A stretch of DNA of 64,000 bases from JAXGQD01 sp040766665. Lineage in GTDB: Bacteria; Bacillota; Clostridia; Saccharofermentanales; Fastidiosipilaceae. This document shows positions 35,645-43,576 of this stretch, in pieces; position 1 is the stretch's first letter; every line of letters starts with the position of its first letter. The DNA lies in assembly GCA_040766665.1 (NCBI GenBank), contig JAXGQD010000002.1:1-64000 (forward strand). The letters are read 5' to 3'. Both the position numbers and the translations under genes were made by a program. Under the pieces are notes generated by a model that made no database searches, had not been told where the DNA came from, and worked only from the letters and a program-made list of their open reading frames with translations.

Positions 35645-36427
35645 TCATATGAACACAAACAAGAGCAGATACGTTATCAGTAACCAAAGTATGCTGAAAA
35701 GCGAGCCAATCAGGTAATACTCGGCAAATTTCTGACTCTTCGAAATGCGGTCATAGCGGGCGATGGATTTCGCCGTAAAAATCAGGGCGAGGGCTGCATA
35801 TTGACGCAGGAAGAGAAATAGGGCCATGATCAGGCGCTCCAGGGTACCGATAATCGCACCCGCGCCCCGCATCGGTTGGACTAACGTCGGCGAGCTCTCA
35901 TCGGCAAAACGCCCGAACAGCAGCTTGAAACTGACATTCGCCGGCTTGGTGAGAAGCAGCAGAAAAAGTAAAAAGCTGATGTAAGAGCTCTCAAACTCCG
36001 CCAAAAATTGCAACTCTCCCGATTGTGACCAAGTTAAAGTAAAAATAAAAATAACGATGAGATGCAGCACTTGATCAATGCCAAACAGCAACGCGCGCCG
36101 CTGCGCAAGCTTCTGCTCATCACTCATGCGCTGCGTCCAATTACGCCACAGCACGCTTTTTAGGATGTCCAGCAGGACATGTGAAATAACAAGCGTCACC
36201 ATCAGCCAAGCCAGTCCCGGCTCCAGCAAAACAATCGGGACCGCAAGCGCAAGGGCTACCAAAGCATGTTTCAGCTGCCCCAGCCACTTCCCGCTCTCCT
36301 TCTCGCGCACTGTTTTCTCAGTCTGCAAGTGGAAATCCAGCAAAATATGCCAAACCAAAAGCAGCATAATCACGCTACGAAAATTCTCCGAAAACGAAAT
36401 ACCATCAAAGGACTCTATCAGATTCAT
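35645..36427 (-). CDS. DUF3307 family membrane protein
   Basis: 260 residues, about six membrane helices. The DUF3307 part is the N-terminal half: LLLVWHILLDFHLQTEKTVREK, LKHALVALALAVPIVL and VISHVLLDILKSVLWRNW, with conserved His and Asp residues in the membrane region. The rest is a further set of helices. It overlaps satD by 23 bp, with AAGGTG seven bases before its ATG, inside the satD end. The pairing of SatD with a DUF3307 protein recurs in Bacillota and was linked in Streptococcus mutans to acid tolerance; the mechanism is unknown. Confidence 0.8.
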   Translation of the reverse strand: MNLIESFDGISFSENFRSVIMLLLVWHILLDFHLQTEKTVREKESGKWLGQLKHALVALALAVPIVLLEPGLAWLMVTLVISHVLLDILKSVLWRNWTQRMSDEQKLAQRRALLFGIDQVLHLIVIFIFTLTWSQSGELQFLAEFESSYISFLLFLLLLTKPANVSFKLLFGRFADESSPTLVQPMRGAGAIIGTLERLIMALFLFLRQYAALALIFTAKSIARYDRISKSQKFAEYYLIGSLFSILWLLITYLLLFVFI

Positions 36428-37088
36428 AGGAACTCACCTTCTCCCCTAAATACGCCTGCAACTGGCTGCGACTACGCACGTAAACTTTGATGCCACTCAG
36501 CTTCAGCCGTCGATACAGCGCCTGCTCACTGATGTTCAAGTCTTTTGCCAATGCCTTCTGGTCAAAATTCGCCTCATAAATACCCTCTTCCCTCATCTTG
36601 GCAAAAGTCTCCCACTGCAAATCCGTCCATTTCGACTTCAGCCCGTCGGTCAAGGCCAGCGTATTATTCAGCAGGGCAGTCTCACTTTTCTCAAAACCCA
36701 AAAGATACGTATGCGTCATCTCGTAGTCATCGTTCGCATGGACGTAGTCAATGGCCGCACGCGCATTCCAATAGGCTTGCCCATCCGCTCCCAAGCTGCG
36801 CTCCGGGTCTATCGCCGTAGCCATCGCGCCCATGCCAATTCCCATACGGCAGCGATAAGGGCGAATCCGCAGCTCCAGCTCATCGATGATTTCCATGAGC
36901 GGCGCATCACTCTTGAGCAAGCCCTGAAACTCATCGCCCAGCGTCAGCGTAAATTTCGAAGCCAAATGCTTGGCATAGCGCTTGTTGACAGTCTGCAAGG
37001 CCTTCTCGATATTCTGCTGCGCCCCCGCCCGATCACTGATTTTTTTCGACGCAATCAGGTCCGCAATAATGGCAAAATAAAGTTCCAT
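36405..37088 (-). CDS. satD: SatD family protein
   Basis: 227 residues. The N-terminal ~150 residues form the SatD domain (YFAIIADLIASKKISDRAGA, FTLTLGDEFQGLLKS, IRPYRCRMGIGMGAM with the glycine-rich turn), reminiscent of a nucleotide cyclase-like fold. The C-terminal part carries a helix-turn-helix (LAKDLNISEQALYRRLKLSG), so it probably binds DNA and could regulate itself and the overlapping DUF3307 gene. A run of six 20-bp tandem repeats starts about 50 bp upstream of the start codon and may affect expression. Confidence 0.85.
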   Translation of the reverse strand: MELYFAIIADLIASKKISDRAGAQQNIEKALQTVNKRYAKHLASKFTLTLGDEFQGLLKSDAPLMEIIDELELRIRPYRCRMGIGMGAMATAIDPERSLGADGQAYWNARAAIDYVHANDDYEMTHTYLLGFEKSETALLNNTLALTDGLKSKWTDLQWETFAKMREEGIYEANFDQKALAKDLNISEQALYRRLKLSGIKVYVRSRSQLQAYLGEKVSSYESDRVL

Positions 37089-37140
37089 CTTCCTCTCCGC
37101 TTCGTGTTCTTTTGTTCGGTTCCGGTGATTGAACTTCTGT

Positions 37141-37263
37141 TTTCTCTTTGGTTTTGGGTTGCTGTCTTTGGTTTTGGGCTGTTGTCTTTAGTTTTGGGTT
37201 GTTGTCTTTAGTTTTGGGTTGTTGTCTTTAGTTTTGGGTTGTTGTCTTTAGTTTTGGGTTGTT
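37141..37263 (+). repeat. Six tandem 20-bp repeats upstream of satD
   Basis: The unit GTTGTCTTTAGTTTTGGGTT is repeated with the last four copies (37181-37260) identical or nearly so and the first two slightly altered. On the minus strand it reads as an A/C-rich leader directly upstream of satD. Confidence 0.9.
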
Positions 37264-37584
37264 GTTATACGTTAATCACCTTTATTTGTTATGAGCCAAT
37301 AACCTTTAATAGCAGTCTACACTTTATGCAACTCATTCAATCACCTTTTTTAAGTTCATTTTTAATTATAGACTTGTTTTGGTTTATTTCAAGCGCATTG
37401 TGGTGCGAAAATGTCGCATAGAGGATAGTGGAGGCTTTTGCCAGTTGCGTAATCTCCTTATATAAGGTGATTATCAGAATTGAGCTCACTTAGGGTGAGT
37501 GCCTTGTTAAATCGGAGGATGTGCCTGATTATTTTATAGGATTCTTTTAGTGTTACTTGCCTTTTTACGCTCAAAAGTGGAGGA

Positions 37585-38268
37585 TTTGTCCAGGGTGGTC
37601 ACTATTTCAAGTTTTGTGCAACGACGATGCTCACACTCCGCTTATACTCTTGCTGAAAACTTGTTCGATTGACCACAGTGGTCACTATTTCAATTTTGAG
37701 TGATGGTGGGCTTCTAAGATTCTATTAGGTCCGCTCAAAAGCTGTAATTTTTGCCTTCGGAGGCAATTATTTCAAGTTTTGTGCAATGACGGGTTCGCAC
37801 TCCGCTTATTCCTTACTTAAAACTTGCTTAGATGACCGGAGCGATCTTTCTTCGGGCATTAGAGTAGACATGCAGTTTCTGCAGTCATTTAAACTCTGCT
37901 CAAAATCCGCTCTTCTGGCCAAGGTGGTCAAAACTGCAAGTTTTTAGAGCTCTCCCAAGGTGGTCGAATGTGCACCATGTTGAGCTGCCGCTATCCGTCT
38001 GTGCTCGAACTTATGTTTCAGTCCTCGGGTGGACAAAATTTCAAGTTCACGTATGGGCACCTTGCGCAGCCTACTGCAACAAGTTGTAAAATTGTCCAGG
38101 GGAGGACAAAATTTCAAGTTTATGCAAAGCCACTTCGAGCTTCCTACTACAGAAAGTTGCGGAATTGTCCAGGGGAGGACAAAATTTCAAGTTTATGCAA
38201 AGCCACTTCGAGCTTCCTACTACAGAAAGTTGCGGAATTGTCCAGGGAGGACAAAATTTCAAGTTTAT
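37585..38268 (+). repeat. Degenerate tandem array of dyad repeats (GTCC...GGAC)
   Basis: Non-coding 1.1-kb region between satD and cls. In its right part the word ATTTCAAGTT recurs at 38038, 38111, 38184 and 38256 (spacing 73, 73, 72), each after a TTGTCC-AGGGGA-GGACAA dyad; two units (38105-38250) are almost identical. To the left the same word recurs at 37604, 37687 and 37769 with 82-83 bp spacing and diverged dyads (GACCACAGTGGTC). The whole unit repeats, so this is not CRISPR. No gene is supported in 37264-38366. Confidence 0.8.
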
Positions 38269-38366
38269 GTAAAAAAACCCGATAGAACCTAAACCCCGGA
38301 AACCCACAACCACAACCTACAACCACAACCACATCTGACACCCCGGAAACCCACGCGCCCTCTGCC

Positions 38367-39911
38367 CTACATCAGCACATCGAAAACGCGCAGCACCGCC
38401 TCCAACAGCTTCAGATACCACGGGCGCTTGATGTACTCATCCCAGTAAATCGCCTGGCTCGTCATGAAAATATCTTCAAAATCTTCCTTCATCTTCACAA
38501 GACTCGGATCATCGCAAATCCACACGCCGTTTTCAAAGTGGAAATAAAAACTGCGATAGTCCATGTTGATGGTCCCAATCACCGCCTCCTCATCGTCACT
38601 CAGCAGCATCTTGGCGTGGATAAAACCCGGACTGTATTCGTAGACCTTCACCCCGGACAAGAGCAGGTCGTGATAGTTAGAGCGCGAAACCACCTGCACG
38701 TACCAGTGGTCAGAGATCGATGGCAAAACAATCCTCACATCCACCCCACTCAAAGCCGCCACACACAGGGCGTTCAGCATTTTGTCATCCACCGCCAAAT
38801 AGGGGGTCGAAATATAGAGGTAGCGGTGCGCGGTGTTGATCATGTGCAGAAAAACCGTTTCCGCCGGATTCTGAGGGTTATTCGCCGGTCCATCGGCAAA
38901 AGGCTGAAAGTACCCCTGCCCCGCAGTCCTCAGACTCGGGCGAAACTGTTCATAATCCTGCTCCTCACGACATTCCGCCTCCCACATCGTTAAAAAAGTC
39001 AAAGTCAGCGAATATACTGCATCGCCGTACAAGCGTATGCCGGTATCCTTCCAATGCCCGTACTTATCGTACTCATTGATGTATTCGTCAGCGATGTTCG
39101 CACCGCCCGTGTAACCTATATTTCCGTCAACTACCGTGATTTTCTGGTGATTGCGATAATTGAGCGAAAGCTTGGAAACAAACTCGTGAATGGGATTGAA
39201 ACGCAAGACTTGAACACCGTAAGCGCGCAGTTCGTCCATCAGACGATCGGGGGCGGTAAAGATGCTGCCAAAATCGTCGAACATGAGGCGCACGTCGAGA
39301 CCTTGCTTGGCCTTTTCGATGAGGATGGCCTTGATTTGATCCCAGAGAATGCCGCTGTTAAGGATAAAGGTGCTGATGAAAATGAAATGTTCGGCGGTTT
39401 TCAGGTCGTCTAGCATGTCGGCAAATTGTTTTTCGCCCAGGCTGTAGTAATGGCTGTCGGTGTGTTGGTAGAGCGGGTAACCTTCCCTGCCCAGATAGCG
39501 CACGATGCGCCGACGGTCCGGGTATTTTTCTGTGAGCGTGTTGAGCACTTGGGGGTCCTGGATGAGGTAGGGGCGACTGCGCTCGGTGGCGGCGCGGATG
39601 CGGGCGTGTCTTTTGCCACGGACATCCCCTCTTCCCCAAAGCAGATAGAGCAGGTTGCCGAAGACCGGGAGCAGGGCGATGATGGTGATCCAGGGAGAGG
39701 TGAAGGTGGAGCGCTGTCTTTTGCCGAGGAGATACAAAATGTTGATGAGAGCCAAAAGTTCAATCAGGATATAAATGATCAGGGCTTGGTTATGCAGGTA
39801 GCGCACGAGCACCCAGAGCAGAATCAGCTGCAGAATCACAGCTACGATGACCACGGCGGCTCTCAAAAAGCCGGCCCACTTCGATTCGGTTTTTTGTTTG
39901 ACTGCTGACAT
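38367..39911 (-). CDS. cls: Cardiolipin synthase (phospholipase D family)
   Basis: 514 residues from ATG 39911 (GAGGG five bases upstream; the extension to 39950 has none). Two N-terminal membrane helices are followed by two PLD domains, each with an HKD motif: NYRNHQKITVVDGNIGYTGG and FIHAKMLLSDDEEAVIGTIN. The enzyme condenses two phosphatidylglycerol molecules to cardiolipin and glycerol at the membrane. The length is typical of Bacillota Cls. Single-gene unit; no terminator is obvious between it and the repeat array. Confidence 0.95.
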   Translation of the reverse strand: MSAVKQKTESKWAGFLRAAVVIVAVILQLILLWVLVRYLHNQALIIYILIELLALINILYLLGKRQRSTFTSPWITIIALLPVFGNLLYLLWGRGDVRGKRHARIRAATERSRPYLIQDPQVLNTLTEKYPDRRRIVRYLGREGYPLYQHTDSHYYSLGEKQFADMLDDLKTAEHFIFISTFILNSGILWDQIKAILIEKAKQGLDVRLMFDDFGSIFTAPDRLMDELRAYGVQVLRFNPIHEFVSKLSLNYRNHQKITVVDGNIGYTGGANIADEYINEYDKYGHWKDTGIRLYGDAVYSLTLTFLTMWEAECREEQDYEQFRPSLRTAGQGYFQPFADGPANNPQNPAETVFLHMINTAHRYLYISTPYLAVDDKMLNALCVAALSGVDVRIVLPSISDHWYVQVVSRSNYHDLLLSGVKVYEYSPGFIHAKMLLSDDEEAVIGTINMDYRSFYFHFENGVWICDDPSLVKMKEDFEDIFMTSQAIYWDEYIKRPWYLKLLEAVLRVFDVLM

Positions 39912-40093
39912 GTTGTCCCTCAATACCCCCGATGATTGCAGTAACTGCATTCATATTACCGCAAATTGGGGCGAAACAATGCGTTTTGGAGTAACGCGCT
40001 ACATTTTCCTCATAATGGCAAAATCCTCCCGTCGTTTTATGTGAACTTTTCTGAAATGAAAGCCGAGTTTTTGCCCGAATAATACGATTATTT

Positions 40094-40122
40094 TTGCGCG
40101 ATCTAAGGGTGGGTGATATGCT
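40094..40122 (+). promoter_or_regulatory. Predicted promoter of the lipoprotein gene
   Basis: TTGCGC (40094-40099), a 17-base spacer and TATGCT (40117-40122) preceded by TGA (extended -10) lie 30 bases upstream of the ATG at 40153. Confidence 0.5.
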
Positions 40123-40152
40123 CCTCTTAGTTCTTGAACGGAGGTTTTTAGA

Positions 40153-41157
40153 ATGAAAAAATTATTTTGTTTGATTATCTCAGCACTTCTGCTGTCGTCC
40201 TGCGGGACCCCACAAGCCCCTAGCCAAGGGGGTACTTCTACCGTTCCCGCCACCAGCGTTGCCGAAAGCCTTGCAAAGTCGGAGAATTCGTCTGCTGTAA
40301 GCACAAGCTCTGAAGCTGCGGGCATCACCGTCAATTTCAATCCCTTTGATGTTACGGCAGTCAGCGACAGCATGTACACAGATAGCTATGAAGAAGGTTT
40401 GAGCGATTACGATTTGCCGGAAGTGAAGGATGTCGAGGCGCCGGTCAAGATTGAGGAACTGCCCTTCACTTTTGAGGTTCAGGAAGCGGATGTGCTTGGC
40501 AACATCTATGTCCACTCCACCTATACCAACAATAGCAAAATAAACCTGACTTCTTTCAGCTTGTACTATCAATTACCAAGTGGCGCGGAAATGGGATTTT
40601 CGTCGAATGAGAGTGTTTTGCCAGGTGAACGTTCTGCCATTTTCAATGGTCCTGCCGAAGTTGGGTTGACAGCAGACAATGTGACGCTCATCACCTACGA
40701 GACGACGGACGATAACTACACCTATTATGTGGAGTATGACCCCAAGGCAAAAAGCTACACGGCACAGCAGTCTAGCTTAACTGATTACGATGCGGCGCCG
40801 CTCGATAAAGTGCCCGTCAAAGTCGACGAAGTGGCGGTCGAGCTGCACTATATGGAAGATCCGCCGGGAGGTAATGATCACGCCTACATCACAGTGACCA
40901 ACAATTCTAAATATGACATCAAATGGTTCAATGTGCAGATTAAACAGCCGGCATCCAATTGGGAAGCCAGTGTTTCGACTTTCGATCTGATTGCTCCGGG
41001 TGCGACCGTTGAGGGCACTGTTGTACCGCTAGAGCCGAATATGACGCCAGAAAACTACCTGTATTACGCCTATACGTTGGACATAGACGGCGTGGAGTAT
41101 TCGATTAACTACGATATCAAGCTGGACCGTTACTCAGTTGTGAGTTTCGACTGGTAG
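40153..41157 (+). CDS. Secreted lipoprotein of unknown function
   Basis: 334 residues. A type II signal peptide (MKKLFCLIISALLLSSCGTP) has its lipobox LSSC, cysteine at residue 17, so the mature protein is a membrane-anchored lipoprotein. A Ser/Thr-rich linker (to about residue 60) precedes two similar beta-rich domains, about 95-195 and 225-330: each has the sequence trend V.VHSTYTNNSKINLTSFSLYYQLP or YITVTNNSKYDIKWFNVQIK, then LPGE/APGATVEG and Y.Y.Y.ITYETT/YTLDIDG, typical of a FxLYD/immunoglobulin-like fold. GGAGG lies eight bases before the ATG. No partner gene; function unknown. Confidence 0.85.
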   Translation: MKKLFCLIISALLLSSCGTPQAPSQGGTSTVPATSVAESLAKSENSSAVSTSSEAAGITVNFNPFDVTAVSDSMYTDSYEEGLSDYDLPEVKDVEAPVKIEELPFTFEVQEADVLGNIYVHSTYTNNSKINLTSFSLYYQLPSGAEMGFSSNESVLPGERSAIFNGPAEVGLTADNVTLITYETTDDNYTYYVEYDPKAKSYTAQQSSLTDYDAAPLDKVPVKVDEVAVELHYMEDPPGGNDHAYITVTNNSKYDIKWFNVQIKQPASNWEASVSTFDLIAPGATVEGTVVPLEPNMTPENYLYYAYTLDIDGVEYSINYDIKLDRYSVVSFDW

Positions 41158-41281
41158 AGATAGCATCTCACGAAGCCAAATAATACCGGCATGACTTTTT
41201 TGCCAAAAAACATGACAAGTGTCTCTACTATCTACTAATGAATGATGCTTGGATTTAACCATATTTCGTTTTGCTTTCTCT

Positions 41282-41336
41282 TACTAGACATCGCTTCCTT
41301 TATTAGACATCGGTTCCTTTACTCGACGTCGCTATA
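41282..41336 (+). repeat. Three short tandem repeats (TTAGACATCG type)
   Basis: TACTAGACATCGCTTCCTT, TATTAGACATCGGTTCCTT and TACTCGACGTCGCTATATT follow each other with a period of 19 bp. They lie in the gap between the lipoprotein gene and the small basic protein; no gene is seen in 41158-41419. Confidence 0.6.
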
Positions 41337-41419
41337 TTCAAAGCAGCATCTGTTGTATTGCGAAAACATTAGCTTGCCTTTATAGTAAATCCTTCGAGGA
41401 ATGAAAAGGAGGCGATTCA

Positions 41420-41608
41420 ATGGAAAAATTCGTTCCCTTCGACAAGTTGTCGAAGAAAAAACAACGGCAAATCAACGCAAAACGGCGCAATTCCTGGGGA
41501 AATATCAATCCCGTGACAAAGAAGCCTGAACGCATCCAGGCATACAAAAGAAACAAGGCACGTCAGCTGAAGCAATACTTCGAAGACGTGCCTTTTCTTT
41601 GTGCGTGA
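41420..41608 (+). CDS. Small basic conserved protein
   Basis: 62 residues, strongly basic: EKFVPFDKLSKKKQRQINAK, then NPVTKKPERIQAYKRNKARQ. The composition and the NPVT motif match a family of uncharacterised small proteins common in Clostridia. AGGAGG lies seven bases before the ATG. The last codons are part of a terminator hairpin (41555-41600), so the C-terminal residues after about KARQ may be an addition peculiar to this copy. A nucleic-acid or ribosome-binding role is plausible by charge only. Confidence 0.75.
   Translation: MEKFVPFDKLSKKKQRQINAKRRNSWGNINPVTKKPERIQAYKRNKARQLKQYFEDVPFLCA
41555..41600 (+). terminator. Terminator overlapping the end of the small basic gene
   Basis: AAGGCACGTC (41555-41564) and GACGTGCCTT (41585-41594) form a perfect ten-pair stem with a 20-base loop, followed by TTTCTTT. 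The stop codon at 41606-41608 lies after the T-run, so the hairpin is inside the reading frame. Confidence 0.75.
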
Positions 41609-41727
41609 TTTTGTTTCAAGGCCAAAGCGTAGGGCGGAGCGCTTCTATCATGGCCGGTCGGAAGCGCGATTTGATCTCGTCGCTGGACTGCTGGCTGTGC
41701 GACTCCACTTAGTTTTTGAGTTAAGAT

Positions 41728-41990
41728 CGTCGCGCTGCTTGGGACGGCTGCGACTCTGCTTCTCTGAGTTTTATCAGGGGGCGATTTTTAGCCCACTTTT
41801 TACGGGGATGTGGTTGAAAGCGCCTAAGGACAGCTGGCGGACAAGTCAAATAGCAGTTTTAAGCCCACTTTTTACAGGGATGTGGTGGCAGCGACCACAC
41901 AGTCGTAAAAAACTGTCCAGAAAACGCCTGGTTGACTAGCACAAAGACCCTAAAACCACTGAAATGGCCACATCCCCGAAAATATTGTCC
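41728..41990 (+). repeat. Three-motif intergenic module, copy C
   Basis: GTCGC/GCGAC preamble (41729-41755), motif 1 (41790-41813), motif 2 (41862-41885, 72 bp apart) and inverted motif (41968-41990, CCACATCCCCGAAAATATTG). A tandem neighbour of copy D, 338 bp away. No coding sequence. Confidence 0.85.
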
Positions 41991-42059
41991 ATTTTTTATT
42001 GCTCTGGCCAATACGAACCGTCGCATTGCTTGCCTGGCTGCGACACCGCTCTGCGCAGT

Positions 42060-42327
42060 GGGATGGTCGCATTACTTGGGATGGCTACGACTCTTCTTCT
42101 CTGAGTTTTATCAGGATGGCGATTTTTAGCCCACTTTTTACGGGGATGTGGTTGAAAGCGCCTATGGACCGCTGGTTGACAAGTCTAAAAGCTGTTTTCA
42201 GCCCACTTTTTACAGGGATGTGGTGGCAATGACCACACAGTCGTAAAAACTGTCCAGAAAACGCCTGATTGACTAGCACAAAGACCCTAAAACCACTGAA
42301 ATGGCCACATCCCCGTCATTTCTGGCC
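42060..42327 (+). repeat. Three-motif intergenic module, copy D
   Basis: Preamble with GGTCGCATTACTTGGGATGG, motif 1 (42128-42151), motif 2 (42200-42223, 72 bp apart) and inverted motif CCACATCCCCG (42305), after which the sequence diverges from the other copies (TCATTTCTGGCC instead of AAAATTTTGTCC). A further GTCGG/GCGAC-rich stretch follows to 42430. No gene from 41609 to 42518. Confidence 0.85.
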
Positions 42328-42518
42328 AGTTTCGCTGCTTTCCAGAAAAAGTAGAGCGGAGCGCGTCTGCCACGGCCGGTCGGACGCGAGATTTGATCTC
42401 GTCGCTGGACTGCTGGCTGCGCGACTCCGCCCTTCATCTAGCCCTTTTCTAAGCTTCTGGGGGTATAGCCACTTTACTTAGTCGCCCTAAACCTTATGTG
42501 GGTAGGGCTTCCACTTCC

Positions 42519-43406
42519 CTAACGCAGTGGGGTATCGATACCGGGATCACGAAGCGGATCTTTGATGGCTGGATCATGTAAAGGATCCTCAATAACCGGG
42601 TCGCGCAGTGGCGTGTCGATAGCCGGATCACGTAGCGGATCCTCAATGACCGGGTCGCGCAGTGGCGTGTCGATGGCCGGATCACGGAGGGGATCCTCGA
42701 TGACCGGGTCGCGCAGTGGCGTGTCGATGGCCGGATCACGGAGGGGATCCTCGATGACGGGATCCTGAATGAGCGGTTCATCGATAGCGGGGTCTGGATC
42801 TTTCAGAATCGGATCGGTGATGTGATGATCAGGATCAGTCAAAGTCGGCAAAACAGAATCCGGCAAAATCGGGTCCACCGGTCTCTCCCCTGCCTCACGC
42901 GGGTAGCGTGTATAATATTCGTCTTCGTTGGTGTGGAAAATGTCATTAACTCTGCCAAAGCGTTCTTCATCCGCATTGACCACGACTAAGATGTCGCCGT
43001 CTTTTAAATTCTGTTCGTAGGCTTTGGCCTCATCATCACTTAAGCCGAGATCGACCAAAGCTCCGATTAAACCACCTACTGCTCCACCGGCCAGGGCTCC
43101 GCCAATTAAACCGGCTATAGGGCCAGCTGCCAAAATCGGTCCAACTCCGGGGATGGCTAAAGCGCCAAGACCCAGCAGTAAGCCGCCGATTCCGCCGATT
43201 GCACCACCGGTTAGAGCACCGGTTGCCGCGCCTTCAGCTACGCCGCCGACGCCTTCGTTGAGATTGGTGAGATGGGTGAAGCGTTCCGGGTCTTTTGCCA
43301 GAACCGAAATGTCCTCGTTGGCATAGCCGGCTTCAATTAAACGCATGACGGCAGAATTTGCCTCTGCCTCTGTCCTGTAGACTCCAACAACGGTTTTGCC
43401 TTGCAT
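42519..43406 (-). CDS. Glycine-zipper general stress protein (YflT-like) with 18-residue repeat tail
   Basis: 295 residues. Residues 1-50 form the YflT/general-stress domain (KTVVGVYRTEAEANSAVMRL, EDISVLAKDPERF). Residues 55-120 are a glycine zipper of two alternating Gly/Ala helices (GGAIGGIGGLLLGLGALAIP, GGALAGGAVGGLIGALVDLG), probably membrane-inserting. Residues ~175-295 are an acidic Pro-rich tail with near-perfect repeats of DPVIEDPLRDPAIDTPLR, about 3.5 copies in 54-bp units. GGAGG lies six bases before the ATG. YflT proteins respond to general stress in Bacillus; the tail is unusual and, by its tandem DNA repeat, likely variable in length between strains. Confidence 0.82.
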   Translation of the reverse strand: MQGKTVVGVYRTEAEANSAVMRLIEAGYANEDISVLAKDPERFTHLTNLNEGVGGVAEGAATGALTGGAIGGIGGLLLGLGALAIPGVGPILAAGPIAGLIGGALAGGAVGGLIGALVDLGLSDDEAKAYEQNLKDGDILVVVNADEERFGRVNDIFHTNEDEYYTRYPREAGERPVDPILPDSVLPTLTDPDHHITDPILKDPDPAIDEPLIQDPVIEDPLRDPAIDTPLRDPVIEDPLRDPAIDTPLRDPVIEDPLRDPAIDTPLRDPVIEDPLHDPAIKDPLRDPGIDTPLR

Positions 43407-43576
43407 AGGGCACCTCCATACGTGTTAGAGACATCGTATTTGTTCGGCAATTCCATTTTACATGATTGCTAATTCATAGACTAGAAATATAGTTGGGCAA
43501 AATGAATAAAAAGATTCGCATATCTTTGCATTTTAGGCTAGAGTGGGCATATCAATACATATTTTCGAGGTGTAGT

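Noticed and set aside
38038..38268. CRISPR array
   Set aside because: The spacing is regular but the whole 73-bp unit is repeated; there are no unique spacers and no cas genes.
37968..38285. 105-residue frame over the dyad array
   Set aside because: It repeats KFQVYAKPLRASYYRKL only because the DNA is tandemly repeated; other frames are open as well and there is no ribosome site.
42562..42768. Plus-strand frame of repeated SGVSMAGSRRGSSMTGSR
   Set aside because: Antisense of the 54-bp repeats of the YflT-like gene.
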